The notes beneath the pieces were generated by a model. It did not search any database. It saw only the letters and a program-made list of their open reading frames with translations, and was not told the DNA's origin. A program made the position numbers and the translations under genes. 39,489 nucleotides of DNA from an uncultured delta proteobacterium (GTDB lineage Bacteria > Myxococcota_A > UBA9160 > JAFDET01): the NCBI GenBank assembly GCA_947259215.1, contig CAMYLJ010000033.1, positions 1 through 39,489 of the forward strand. The letters run 5' to 3'. This document shows positions 23,574-32,627 of this stretch, one piece after another. Positions within the stretch are counted from its first letter, which is position 1; every line of letters begins with the position of its first letter.

Positions 23574-23615
23574 TTGACCGATTGCGGGTGGAACGTACGT
23601 TCGGAACGATCGTTC
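23574..23615 (+). promoter_or_regulatory. TetR-gene promoter with two tandem palindromic operators
   Basis: Two perfect 12-bp palindromes stand side by side: GAACGTACGTTC (23591-23602) and GAACGATCGTTC (23604-23615). A possible promoter, TTGACC (23574-23579) and TACGTT (23596-23601) with 16-nt spacing, is overlapped by the first palindrome. The ATG of the TetR gene is 32 nt downstream. The obvious reading is autorepression by the TetR protein, which would also control the co-transcribed efflux genes. Confidence 0.7.
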
Positions 23616-23647
23616 GAAACCTTGCGCGCCGGAGTCCCCCCCAGACC

Positions 23648-24334
23648 ATGAGCCAGGCCACGCACCCCCGCGACGGGAGCCTCGAGGAGGCGCCGCCGTG
23701 CCGTAACACCAAGCGGCGTCTGCTGGATGCGGCGGAGCGGCTGTTCGCCGAGCGCGGGTTCGAGGGGACGTCGCTGCGGGCGCTGACCCAGGCGGCGGGG
23801 ACGAGCATCTCGGCGGCGCACTACCACTTCGGCTCCAAGGAGGAGCTGCTGCGCGCCACCCTGGAGCGGCGCGTCGCGCCCATGAACGCGAGCCGGCTGG
23901 AGCGCCTGGACGCCGCGGAGCGCGCCGCCGCAGGAGCGCCGCTCTCGGTCGAGACCCTCGTCGGCGCCTACCTGGATCCGCTCTTCGAGGAGCGCGCGAC
24001 GCACCGCGGCTCCCTGAGCGACGTGCGCTTCGTGGCCGCGCGGCTCTACTCGGACCCGCCGGAGCTGGTGTCGGCGCTGAAGCGCGAGCTCTTCGGCGAG
24101 GTGAGCCGCCGCTTCCTCGACGCGCTGGCCCGCGCCCTGCCGGAGTGCTCGCGCGACGAGCTGGGCCTGCGCTTCCAGTTCGGCGTGGGCTGCATGGTGC
24201 ACGTCATGAGCGGCCAGATCGAGGACGCGCCCCACGCCCAGGGGCGAGACCCCCTGCCCGATGACGTCGTGCACCACGCCCTGGTCCGCTTCCTCAGCGC
24301 CGGTCTGCGCGCGCCCGCAGGAGATCCGCGATGA
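23648..24334 (+). CDS. TetR/AcrR-family repressor of the RND operon
   Basis: A 228-aa transcription factor. The N-terminal HTH is standard: TKRRLLDAAERLFAERGFEG, then SLRALTQAAGTSISAAHYHF, then GSKEELLRATLERR (about residues 20-75). The rest is the helical ligand-binding domain, with a conserved-looking C-terminal part (FQFGVGCMVHVMSGQ). ATG 23648 is chosen because the in-frame extension to 23582 would translate the operator. The stop overlaps the adaptor gene start by 4 nt. By context it represses the operon it heads until a pump substrate binds. Confidence 0.92.
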   Translation: MSQATHPRDGSLEEAPPCRNTKRRLLDAAERLFAERGFEGTSLRALTQAAGTSISAAHYHFGSKEELLRATLERRVAPMNASRLERLDAAERAAAGAPLSVETLVGAYLDPLFEERATHRGSLSDVRFVAARLYSDPPELVSALKRELFGEVSRRFLDALARALPECSRDELGLRFQFGVGCMVHVMSGQIEDAPHAQGRDPLPDDVVHHALVRFLSAGLRAPAGDPR

Positions 24335-25542
24335 AGCGCCCTCCCCCGAAGCTGCTGCTCCCGCTCGCGATCGCGGGCGTCGGTGTCCTCGGCGTGGCGA
24401 TCCTCGTGGCCACCCGCCCCGAGCAGGAAACCCGCACGCCGCCCGAGTTCGCGCCGCTGGTGCGGGTCGTCGAGGCCCAGCCCCAGGACTGGCGCTACGT
24501 GGTGCGCAGCCACGGCACCGTGGCGCCGCGCACCGAGAGCGATCTCATCCCGCAGGTGGCTGGCGAGGTGGTGTGGATCTCGCCGGAGCTGGCGTCGGGC
24601 GGCTTCTTCGACCAGGGCGAGCCGCTGGTGCGCCTCGACCGGGCGGACTCCGAGGTCGACGTGCAGAGCGCCCGGGCGGCGGTGGCGCGCACCCAGAGCG
24701 AGTTCGCCCGCGCCCGCACCGAGCTCGACCGGCAGCGGAAGCTGAAGGAGAAGGGCGTCGCCTCCCAGGCGCGCATCGACGACGCCGAGAACGCCTACCG
24801 CGTCAGCGAGGCCGCGTTGAGCGAGGCGCGCGCCCGGCTCGTGCGCGCCGAGCGCGACCTGGCGCGCACGGAGCTGGTAGCGCCCTTCGAGGGCCGCGTG
24901 CGCAGCAAGGACGTGGACGTCGGCCAGTTCGTGAACCGCGGCCAGGCCATCGCCACGCTCTACGCCGTCGACTTCGCCGAGGTGCGGCTCCCGATCCCGG
25001 ACCGCGAGCTGCGCTTCGTGGACGTGCCCCTCCGCGTGCGAAACGGCGACGGCGCGGGAGGGGGCGAAGGCAGCGTGCCGCGGGTCCGGCTCCACGCCGA
25101 GTTCGCCGGCCGCGACAACACCTGGACCGGCAGCGTGGTGCGCACCGAAGGCGAGATCGACCCCCAGAGCCGGATGGTGAACGTGGTGGCGCGGGTGGAG
25201 GATCCCTACGGCCGCCACCGCGAGCAGCCGAGCGTGCCGCTGGCCGTGGGGCTCTTCGTCGAGGCAGAGATCGAGGGCCGCACCGCCCGCAACGTCTACG
25301 TGCTGCCGCGCACCGCCCTGCGGCCCGGCGACCCGATGGATCCCTCGGCCCCGGACAGCGTGCACGTGGTGGACGCCGAGGGACGCCTCGAGATCCGGCC
25401 GGTCGAGGTCCTGCGCACGGAGCGCACCCAGGTCCTGATCGGCGCGGGGCTCGCGCCGGGCGAGCGGGTCTCCGTGTCGCCGCTCCAGGCCGTGGTGGAC
25501 GGCATGGCGGTGCGCACCGTCGGGCCGGAGACGCCCTCGTGA
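24331..25542 (+). CDS. RND periplasmic adaptor (membrane fusion protein)
   Basis: A 403-aa adaptor linking the RND permease to an outer-membrane channel. An N-terminal helix (LLLPLAIAGVGVLGVAILVA) anchors it; there is no lipobox Cys. The domain order is typical: first barrel and lipoyl half (about 60-105, IPQVAGEVVWISPELASGG), alpha-helical hairpin (about 107-175, with RKLKEKGVASQARIDDAENA), second lipoyl half (LVAPFEGRVRSKDVDVGQFV), beta-barrel (about 210-320), and a membrane-proximal domain with VYVLPRTALRPGD. The start overlaps the TetR stop, and the end overlaps the permease GTG (GTGA). No outer-membrane factor gene is nearby. Confidence 0.94.
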   Translation: MKRPPPKLLLPLAIAGVGVLGVAILVATRPEQETRTPPEFAPLVRVVEAQPQDWRYVVRSHGTVAPRTESDLIPQVAGEVVWISPELASGGFFDQGEPLVRLDRADSEVDVQSARAAVARTQSEFARARTELDRQRKLKEKGVASQARIDDAENAYRVSEAALSEARARLVRAERDLARTELVAPFEGRVRSKDVDVGQFVNRGQAIATLYAVDFAEVRLPIPDRELRFVDVPLRVRNGDGAGGGEGSVPRVRLHAEFAGRDNTWTGSVVRTEGEIDPQSRMVNVVARVEDPYGRHREQPSVPLAVGLFVEAEIEGRTARNVYVLPRTALRPGDPMDPSAPDSVHVVDAEGRLEIRPVEVLRTERTQVLIGAGLAPGERVSVSPLQAVVDGMAVRTVGPETPS

Positions 25543-28500
25543 GACGGATCATCGCCTGGTTCGCGGAGAACCACGTCGCCGCCAACCTGCTGATGGCCGT
25601 CCTGGTCATCGGCGGCCTGGTGTCGATTCCGAGGATCAACCAGAAGAGCTTCCCGGACATCGAGGTGGACGTGATCCAGATCGGCGTCCCTTTCCTCGGC
25701 GCCACGCCCGAGGAAGTCGAGGAGGGCGTCTGCATCCGGATCGAAGAGGAGATCCAGGGCATCGCGGGCATCGAGCGCATCACCTCGAGCGCGTCCGAGG
25801 GCAACTGCGGCGTCTCGGCGGAGCTCATCTCGGGCTACCCGGTGGACCGCGCGGTCAGCGAGATCAAGAACGCGGTGGACGCCATCACGACCTTCCCGGA
25901 GGACACCGAGAAGCCGATCGTGAGCCACTACGAGATCCGGCGCAACGCGCTCCAGATCGCCCTGGCGGGACCCGCCAGCGAGTCGGCCCTGAAGGTCTTC
26001 GGCGAGCGCGTGCGCGACGAGGTCTCGAGCCTGCCGGACGTGACCCAGGTGGAGCTCTCCGCCGTGCGCCCCTACGAGATCTCGATCGAGGTGCCGGAGG
26101 AGTCCCTGAGCCGCTACGGCATCACCTTCGACGACGTGGTGCGCGCGGTCTCCCGGGGCTCGCTCGACCGCCCGGGCGGCTCCATCAAGGGCGAGGGCGG
26201 CGAGGTGCTGCTGCGCACCAAGGGCCAGGCCTACACCGGCGAGGAGTTCGGCCGGATCGTGCTGCTGACGCGCCCGGACGGAACCCGCCTCCTGCTGAGC
26301 GACGTGGCCACGGTGGTGGACGGCTTCCAGGAGGACGACCGTTACGCGCGCTTCAACGGCCGGCCGGCGGTGCTGGTCAAGGTGTACCGGGTGGGAGACC
26401 AGCGGGTCCTCGACCTGGTGGAAGAGGTGAAAGCGTACGTCGTCGGCGCCGCCGAGCGCCTGCCCGGCGAGCTGGATCTCGTGGTCTGGCGCGACGGCTC
26501 GAAGTCGCTGCGCGACCGCCTCGACATCCTGGTGCGCAACGGCCGCAGCGGCTTCCTGCTGGTCTTCGTGGTGCTGGCGCTCTTCCTGCGCCTGCGCCTG
26601 GCGTTCTGGGTCGCGATCGGGGTGCCGATCGCGTTCCTCGGCTCGCTGATGCTCTTCCCGCCGCTCGGCATCTCGATCGACGTGATCTCGCTCTTCGCGT
26701 TCATCCTGGTGCTGGGATTGCTGGTCGACGACGCCATCGTGGTGGGCGAGAACGTCCACCGCCACCAGGAGCGCGGCGAGCAGGCCCTGGGCTCGGCCAT
26801 CCGCGGCGCCCAGGAGGTGGCGGTCCCCGTGATCTTCGGGGTGTTGACCAGCATGGTCGCCTTCCTGCCCATGATCGCCTCGCCCGGGCCCTTCGGGCAG
26901 ATCTTCGGCGCCATCGGCACCGTCGTGATCTGCTGCCTCTTCCTCTCGCTGGTGGAGTCGCAGCTGATCCTGCCGGCCCACCTGGGGCACATGAAGCTCG
27001 AGCGACCCATCGCCGAAGCCGGGCCCCCGAGCAGCGGCGGCATCCAGGCCCGCTGGCGCCGGCTCCAGGGCCGCTTCGCCACCAGCCTGGAGCGGCTGTC
27101 CCAGGGCGCCTACCGGACGCGCCTCGAGCAGGCGCTCGAGTGGCGCTACGCCGTGCTGGCCGGCGGGGTGGTGATCCTGGTCTGGACTCTCGCCATCGTG
27201 GGCACCGGCCGCCTGAAGTTCGCCTTCTTCCCCCCGGTGGAGAGCGACTACGTCTCGGCGCGCCTCGTCATGCCGCTCGGGACGCCGGTGCGCGCCACCG
27301 AGGAGGCGGTACGCCAGATCGAGGAGGCCGCACGCCAGCTGCGCGCGGAGCTCGACGCGGAGTACGGCGCCGCAACCGACGAACCCCTGGTGAAGCACGT
27401 GCTGGCGGCCGTCGGCGAGCAGCCGTCGCTGCGCAGCGGCCCCCCGATGCTCTCGCGCCTGGCCACCGGCGACAGCCACCTGGGCGAGGTCTCGATCGAG
27501 CTGGCGGGCGGCGACGTGCGGCCGATCTCCGCCAAGGAGGTGGCCAACCGCTGGCGCGAGCTCACGCCGCCGATCCCGGACGTGGAGGAGCTGGTCTTCG
27601 CCTCCTCGCTCTTCTCGGCGGGCGACCCCATCAACGTCGAGCTGACCTCCTCCGACGTGCCGCGCCTCCAGCTGGCGGCCGAGCGCCTGAAGCAGAAGCT
27701 CGCCGAGTTCCCAGGCGTGCTCGACGTCTCGGACAACTTCCGCGAGGGCAAGCAGGAGATCAAGCTGCGCCTGCTGCCCTCGGCGGAGCCCCTGGGCCTC
27801 AGCCTGGAGGACCTCTCGCGCCAGGTGCGCCAGGCCTTCTACGGCGCCGAGGCCCAGCGCATCCAGCGCGGACGCGACGACGTGCGCGTGATGGTGCGCT
27901 ACCCGCGCGCGGAGCGGCGCTCGCTCGAGGACCTGGAGAACCTGCGCATCCGCACGCCCGCGGGCGGCGAGGTGCCCTTCTACGCCGTGGCCGAGGCCGG
28001 GCGCGGCCGCGGCTACGCCACCATCAAGCGCGCCGATCGACGCCGTGTCATCAACGTCACGGCCGACGTGAACGAGAGCGAGGCCAACGCCAACCAGATC
28101 ATGGGCTTCCTCCAGCGGGAGTACCTGCCCCAGCTCGCGGCGGACTTCCCCGGCCTGAGCTTCGACTTCGCCGGCCAGCAGCGGGAGCAGCGCAAGAGCC
28201 TGGCGGCGCTCGGCCGCAACACGCTGCTGGCGCTGGTCGGGATCTTCGCGCTGCTGGCCGTGCCCCTGCGCTCCTACTTCCAGCCGCTGATCATCATGGC
28301 CGTGATCCCCTTCGGCCTGGTGGGCGCCATCGGCGGCCACCTGCTGATGCGCCCGATCACGCCGGCGGTGCAGAACCTCTCGATGATGTCTGTCTTCGGC
28401 GTCGTGGCGCTCTCCGGCGTGGTCGTGAACTCCAGCCTGGTGCTGGTCCACTACATCAACCAGCAACGCGCGGCCGGCCGGCCGCTGCTCGACGCCGTGC

Positions 28501-28829
28501 ACGAGGCCGGCGTCGCACGCTTCCGGCCCATCGTGCTGACGTCCCTCACCACCTTCGCCGGCCTGACGCCGCTCTTGCTGGAGCGCAGCGTGACGGCGCA
28601 GTTCCTGATCCCGATGGCCACCTCCCTGGCCTTCGGGGTGATCTTCGCCTCGGCGATCTCGCTCTTCCTGGTGCCGGCCGCGTACATGATCCTGGAGGAC
28701 CTGGGCGGGCTCCTGCGCGGCGGCCGCAGCGATGAACCGGAGCCGGCCGCGCTGCCGTCCGCGCCGGCCGCGGCCGACGAGCCGGACGCCGCGCGCATCC
28801 GCGCCCTGCCCCGCTCGCGCCTCGACTAA
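25539..28829 (+). CDS. RND efflux permease
   Basis: A 1096-aa inner-membrane drug/proton antiporter of the RND superfamily. TM1 is at about residues 12-31 (ANLLMAVLVIGGLVSIPRIN). A first periplasmic porter region follows (GATPEEVEEGVCIRIEEEIQ). The TM4 proton-relay motif is LGLLVDDAIVVGENVHRH with D397 and D398. The second half repeats the plan, with FGVVALSGVVVNSSLVLVHY as the TM10 region. A glycine/proline-rich cytoplasmic loop (about 485-505) and an Ala-rich tail of about 30 residues are extras. Start GTG 25539 overlaps the adaptor stop. Substrates are unknown; the double Asp and full length suggest an active pump. A hairpin follows the stop. Confidence 0.95.
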   Translation: MRRIIAWFAENHVAANLLMAVLVIGGLVSIPRINQKSFPDIEVDVIQIGVPFLGATPEEVEEGVCIRIEEEIQGIAGIERITSSASEGNCGVSAELISGYPVDRAVSEIKNAVDAITTFPEDTEKPIVSHYEIRRNALQIALAGPASESALKVFGERVRDEVSSLPDVTQVELSAVRPYEISIEVPEESLSRYGITFDDVVRAVSRGSLDRPGGSIKGEGGEVLLRTKGQAYTGEEFGRIVLLTRPDGTRLLLSDVATVVDGFQEDDRYARFNGRPAVLVKVYRVGDQRVLDLVEEVKAYVVGAAERLPGELDLVVWRDGSKSLRDRLDILVRNGRSGFLLVFVVLALFLRLRLAFWVAIGVPIAFLGSLMLFPPLGISIDVISLFAFILVLGLLVDDAIVVGENVHRHQERGEQALGSAIRGAQEVAVPVIFGVLTSMVAFLPMIASPGPFGQIFGAIGTVVICCLFLSLVESQLILPAHLGHMKLERPIAEAGPPSSGGIQARWRRLQGRFATSLERLSQGAYRTRLEQALEWRYAVLAGGVVILVWTLAIVGTGRLKFAFFPPVESDYVSARLVMPLGTPVRATEEAVRQIEEAARQLRAELDAEYGAATDEPLVKHVLAAVGEQPSLRSGPPMLSRLATGDSHLGEVSIELAGGDVRPISAKEVANRWRELTPPIPDVEELVFASSLFSAGDPINVELTSSDVPRLQLAAERLKQKLAEFPGVLDVSDNFREGKQEIKLRLLPSAEPLGLSLEDLSRQVRQAFYGAEAQRIQRGRDDVRVMVRYPRAERRSLEDLENLRIRTPAGGEVPFYAVAEAGRGRGYATIKRADRRRVINVTADVNESEANANQIMGFLQREYLPQLAADFPGLSFDFAGQQREQRKSLAALGRNTLLALVGIFALLAVPLRSYFQPLIIMAVIPFGLVGAIGGHLLMRPITPAVQNLSMMSVFGVVALSGVVVNSSLVLVHYINQQRAAGRPLLDAVHEAGVARFRPIVLTSLTTFAGLTPLLLERSVTAQFLIPMATSLAFGVIFASAISLFLVPAAYMILEDLGGLLRGGRSDEPEPAALPSAPAAADEPDAARIRALPRSRLD

Positions 28830-28846
28830 GACGGCGCTCAGCCGTC
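28830..28846. terminator. Possible bidirectional hairpin between convergent stops
   Basis: GACGGC (28830-28835) pairs with GCCGTC (28841-28846) around GCTCA, right after the permease stop and containing the minus-strand stop of the lipoprotein gene (28838-28840). There is no T-run, so efficiency is uncertain. The arrangement resembles that at 5968-5988. Confidence 0.3.
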
Positions 28847-29329
28847 GACGCCGAAGGTGAGGCTCTCGTCGAGGCGGATCCCGCCCTGCTGGAACTGGAT
28901 CTCGAGCGCGTAGATCCCGCTCTCGGCGGACTCGGGCAGGCGCACGAAGGTGTCCACGCTCCAACGGCCCGGCTTGAGCTCGAAGCCCGGCTTCCGGTGG
29001 TTCAGCATCACCTCACCCTTGAAGCGCACGCGCGTCGTGAGCGTGCCGGTCACCACCTCCGTCGCGTGCCGCGGGCAGAGCGCGTAGACGATGCGGTGGT
29101 TGAGCTCGCTTCCCGGCTCGATGCGGGTGGGGTTGATCTCGTTGCGCTCGAGCTCGAAGTACGGGAGCGGGCGCTCCGCGCACGCGTAGTCGGAGGCGAC
29201 CTGGTCCGGCAGCGCGAGGAGATGCTCGCCCGGCTCGCGCATGGCCCGGCGCGCCTTCCCCAGCCACTGGGTGGTGGCGCAGCCGCTGAGCATCAGGCAG
29301 AGCACGAGGACCAGTCCCCGGCGCGTCAC
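28838..29329 (-). CDS. Predicted lipoprotein coupled to the Ser/Thr kinase
   Basis: A 163-aa lipoprotein of unknown function. Signal peptide VTRRGLVLVLCLMLSGC gives a lipobox LSGC at Cys17. The mature part has a Cys pair (DYACAERPLP and VYALCPRHA) and a beta-sandwich-like pattern (VVTGTLTTRVRFKGEVML, GRWSVDTFVRLPE, SGIYALEIQFQQGG). This could be an immunoglobulin-like fold, which is inference. Start GTG 29329 overlaps the kinase stop (GTGA), so it is translated with the kinase and could be a periplasmic partner of the kinase's extracytoplasmic tail. Confidence 0.8.
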   Translation of the reverse strand: MTRRGLVLVLCLMLSGCATTQWLGKARRAMREPGEHLLALPDQVASDYACAERPLPYFELERNEINPTRIEPGSELNHRIVYALCPRHATEVVTGTLTTRVRFKGEVMLNHRKPGFELKPGRWSVDTFVRLPESAESGIYALEIQFQQGGIRLDESLTFGVDG

Positions 29330-30666
29330 CGGACGATCTCCCAGCCCTCGGAGCGCGGCCGCTTCGGGGCGCTGCGCTGGGGCGGCTTCGCGCCCGCGGA
29401 ACCGTCGCGCGTCTCGCCCGCTGCCGGAGGCGGTGCGTCGGATTCCGCCTCAGCCTGGGTGCTCTCCCCAGACTCTGCGACCGCCGGCGCAGCGGCCTCG
29501 CCCGCCGCCTGCGGGGTGCTCTGCGTCGCGACCCCGCTCTCCGGCGTCCGCTCGGGCGCCGCCAGCCAGTTGACGGCGGCGACGAAGGCGGCCGCCAGGA
29601 TCAGCACGCCGAGCCAGGTGCCGGCGCGCGACCAGGCGGGGTGAGCCTCGCGAGAGACCTCGATCGCGGGCATTTGCGACGCGTCCGCCTGGGAGTCGTC
29701 GAGCATGCCGTCGGGAACCGTGGCGGCGTCGTGCACCTCCGCGGCGGTCGGGGCCTCGGGGAGGGCCATTGCGGAGAGATCCGGCCGGGTCCGCTCGTCC
29801 GGAATCAGGGTCGGGGCGGGCGCGCGCACCGCCACCGGCTCGGGCGCCCCCGCCTCGACCAGCGCTTGCTGAAATGCCAACGCACTCTCGAAGCGCTCCT
29901 CGGGGTCCTTCGCCAGTGCCCGCAGCAGCGTCTCTTCGAGGCGCTCGTCGATCTCGACGCCGTGCTCGCTCGGAGGCGACGGAGGCGCCTCGACGTGGGC
30001 GCGCATCACGTCGAACTCGCCCTCGCCGGTGAAGGGCAGCTTCCCGGTCAGCATCCGGTAGAGCACGATCCCGAGCGAGTAGACGTCGGAGCGGACCGTC
30101 CCCGGCTCGCCGCGCACCTGCTCGGGGGCCATGTACTCGGGGGTGCCCACCAGCCCGCCGCCGCGGGTCATCCGCTCGCCCCCCTCCACGCGGGCGATGC
30201 CGAAGTCGATCCACTTCACCAGGCCGCCGGTCTCGAGCATCAGGTTCGACGGCTTGATGTCGCGGTGCACCACGCCCGCCTCGTGGGCGTGCTGGATCCC
30301 GTCGAGGGCCTGGTGGAAGAGCAGGAAGCCGGACTCGAGATCCAGCGGGCCGCGACGCTCCAGGTGGGCCCAGAGGGTCTCGCCCTGCACGTACTCCATC
30401 ACCAGGTAGAGGTCGTCCCCATCCTCCAGGAGGGCGAAGACCGTGGCGATGTTGGGGTGGCTCAGGCGCGCCAGGACCCGGGCCTCCACGCGGAAGCGCT
30501 CGAGCAGCCCGTGGCTCTCGGCCAGCTCGCTGCGCAGCATCTTCACGGCCACCGGGCGTCCCAGCGCCTCGTCCACGCCGCGCCAGACGCGGCCCATGGA
30601 GCCGCCCCCGATCCGCTCCCCGATCCGGTAGCTGCCTATCTTCTTGCCGGTCTGCGGAGTGCCCAT
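29326..30666 (-). CDS. Membrane-anchored Hanks-type Ser/Thr protein kinase
   Basis: A 446-aa protein. The kinase domain spans about residues 13-270: glycine loop IGERIGGGSMGRVW, K42 in VAVKML, HRDIKPSN with D136, DFG D154, activation segment and YMAPEQ, then SDVYSLGIVLYRMLTGKLPF. All catalytic residues are present, so it should be active. A Pro/Ala-rich juxtamembrane linker is followed by one transmembrane helix (TWLGVLILAAAFVAAVNWLA) and a low-complexity Ala/Ser/Glu tail of about 75 residues ending RSEGWEIVR. There are no PASTA or other sensor repeats. ATG 30666 is chosen because the kinase domain begins right after it. Divergent from the DUF2264 gene, and overlaps the lipoprotein gene. Confidence 0.93.
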   Translation of the reverse strand: MGTPQTGKKIGSYRIGERIGGGSMGRVWRGVDEALGRPVAVKMLRSELAESHGLLERFRVEARVLARLSHPNIATVFALLEDGDDLYLVMEYVQGETLWAHLERRGPLDLESGFLLFHQALDGIQHAHEAGVVHRDIKPSNLMLETGGLVKWIDFGIARVEGGERMTRGGGLVGTPEYMAPEQVRGEPGTVRSDVYSLGIVLYRMLTGKLPFTGEGEFDVMRAHVEAPPSPPSEHGVEIDERLEETLLRALAKDPEERFESALAFQQALVEAGAPEPVAVRAPAPTLIPDERTRPDLSAMALPEAPTAAEVHDAATVPDGMLDDSQADASQMPAIEVSREAHPAWSRAGTWLGVLILAAAFVAAVNWLAAPERTPESGVATQSTPQAAGEAAAPAVAESGESTQAEAESDAPPPAAGETRDGSAGAKPPQRSAPKRPRSEGWEIVR

Positions 30667-30757
30667 ACAAGCCCGCCCCCGCGGGGCCAAGAGGCTCCGC
30701 GGCGCAGGGTAGATCGGCCGTCTGGGGCCCCATCTGAAGGCGCGATAGGGTCCGGCC

Positions 30758-32614
30758 GTGGGCCGGCCGAGCGAGCGAAGCGGTGCGACTCCCGGCAACC
30801 CGTTGGCGGGAAATCCGCTCCGCACACGGGAGGACCTCGCACGCGCCGCGCGCGACCTGTTCGCACCGCTCCTGCCCCGCTTCAGCGAGGGCGGCGCGCG
30901 CGTCCGGCTGGGCGGTGCGGGGGCCCTGTTCCCCGAGGTGGCCGTCGAGCTCGAGGGCTTCGCCCGGCCGCTCTGGGGCCTGGTGCCGCTCGCGCACGGC
31001 GGCGGGGACTTCGCGCACTGGGACCTCTACCGGCGCGGCCTCGCCGCCGGCGCCGACCCGAAGCACCCCGAGTACTGGGGCGAGGTCACCGGCGTCGATC
31101 AGCGCATGGTCGAGATGGCCGCCATCGGCTTTGGCCTCGCCTTCCTGCCCGAGGAGCTCTGGGAGCCCCTGGACGCGCGGACGCGGGATCAGCTGGTGGC
31201 CTGGCTGGACCGGATCAACGATCACGCGCCGGTGCGGAACAACTGGCAGTTCTTCCGCGTGCTCGTGAACCTCGGCCTCGTGCGGGTCGGGCGCTTTGCG
31301 CCCGAAGACGCCCAGCGCGAGTCCCTGGACCTGCTGGAGAGCTACTACCGGGACGACGGTTGGTACGAAGACGGCGCCCGCGGTCACGTGGACTACTACG
31401 TGCCCTGGGCGCTCCACACCTACGGGCTCCTCTACGCCGCCTCGGGCCTCGGGGATCCGGCGCGCTCGCAGCGCTACCGCGAGCGCGCGCGGCGCTTCGC
31501 GGAGCACTTCCAGCACTGGTTCGATCCCGGAGGGCGCGCCATTCCCTTCGGTCGCAGCCTGCTCTATCGCTTCGCGCAGGCGGCCTTCTGGAGCGCCCTC
31601 GTGCTGGCGGACGTCGAGGCGTTGCCGTGGCCGCGCATCAAGGGGCTCCTGCTGCGGAACCTGCGCGCCTGGTCCACACCCCCGATCGCGAGCCCGGACG
31701 GCGTCCTCAGCGTGGGCTACGGCTACCCGAACCTGCTCGTCGCCGAGCCCTACAGCTCCGCGGGCTCACCGTACTGGGCGATGAAGGCCTTCCTCGCCCT
31801 CGGCGCCCCGCCCGAGCATCCCTTCTGGAGTGCCGAGGAGGAGCCGCTGCCGGCGCTCGAGTCCGCCGTCGTCCAGGAGCCGGCTCGCATGGCGATCACC
31901 CGCGACGCCAGCCAGGCGCTGGCGCTCTGCGCCGGCCAGACCGAGCGGTTCTACGCGAACGGCCCCGCCAAGTACGCGAAGCTCGCCTACAGCTCCCGCT
32001 TCGGCTTCTCGGTGGCGCTGGCGGAGTCGCGCCCGCACCAGAACGTCCCCGACTCGATGCTGGCGCTGCGCGAGGAGCACGGGACCTGGCGCGTGCGCGA
32101 CGAGATCCTGGACTTCGCGATCGCGGACGGGGTGGTCTGGTCCCGCTGGCAGCCGCTCCCCGGGGTGCAGGTGGACACGCTGCTCGCCGGCCGCTGCCCG
32201 TGGCACTGGCGGCTCCACCGGGTCCACAGCGACCGGGTGCTCCACTCCTGCGAGGCGGGCTTCGCCCTGGGCTACGACGGCGTCGAGCCGGGCCTTCCCT
32301 CGCTCGAGATGGAGCAGGAGACGGGGATGGTGCTGCTCCGCACGCGCTGCGGCTGCTCCGGCATCCGCGAGCACGAGGGCGGGCGCGATGCGCGCATGCA
32401 GCCGGCGCCGCCGAACACGAACCTGATCGAGCCGCGCACGCTGGTGCCCGCCCTCTTCGGGCGCCACGAGCCGGGCGCGTTCACGCTGGGCTGCGCGGTG
32501 CTCGCCACGGACCGCGCCGATCTGGCCGGCTTCGCCGCCGTCCCGGCGCCCCCGGACGCGATGCGCGAGCAGCTCGAGTCGCGCAGCCTCCGGTCCGCGA
32601 CCCGGATCCCGTGA
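30758..32614 (+). CDS. DUF2264 domain protein
   Basis: A 618-aa cytoplasmic protein of the DUF2264 family, which has an alpha/alpha-barrel-like N-terminal part and is often considered carbohydrate-active by fold, with no proven reaction. Landmarks: NPLRTREDLARAARDLFAPL, FARPLWGLVPLAHGGG, NNWQFFRVLVNLGLVRVG, YYRDDGWYEDGARGHVDYYV, SLLYRFAQAAFWSAL, GYGYPNLLVAEPYSSAGSPY and KYAKLAYSSRFGFSVA. No signal peptide. The start is given as GTG 30758; TTG 30803, just before the first conserved segment, is also possible. Preceded by a 91-nt gap shared with the divergent kinase. It stands alone without sugar-utilisation neighbours. Confidence 0.88.
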   Translation: MGRPSERSGATPGNPLAGNPLRTREDLARAARDLFAPLLPRFSEGGARVRLGGAGALFPEVAVELEGFARPLWGLVPLAHGGGDFAHWDLYRRGLAAGADPKHPEYWGEVTGVDQRMVEMAAIGFGLAFLPEELWEPLDARTRDQLVAWLDRINDHAPVRNNWQFFRVLVNLGLVRVGRFAPEDAQRESLDLLESYYRDDGWYEDGARGHVDYYVPWALHTYGLLYAASGLGDPARSQRYRERARRFAEHFQHWFDPGGRAIPFGRSLLYRFAQAAFWSALVLADVEALPWPRIKGLLLRNLRAWSTPPIASPDGVLSVGYGYPNLLVAEPYSSAGSPYWAMKAFLALGAPPEHPFWSAEEEPLPALESAVVQEPARMAITRDASQALALCAGQTERFYANGPAKYAKLAYSSRFGFSVALAESRPHQNVPDSMLALREEHGTWRVRDEILDFAIADGVVWSRWQPLPGVQVDTLLAGRCPWHWRLHRVHSDRVLHSCEAGFALGYDGVEPGLPSLEMEQETGMVLLRTRCGCSGIREHEGGRDARMQPAPPNTNLIEPRTLVPALFGRHEPGAFTLGCAVLATDRADLAGFAAVPAPPDAMREQLESRSLRSATRIP

Positions 32615-32627
32615 AGCCGCCCGTCCC

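Noticed and set aside
25296..28964. A 1222-codon open frame antisense to the RND permease
   Set aside because: Low-complexity His/Arg/Ala/Glu composition, no domain, and fully explained by codon bias of the clear RND genes on the other strand.
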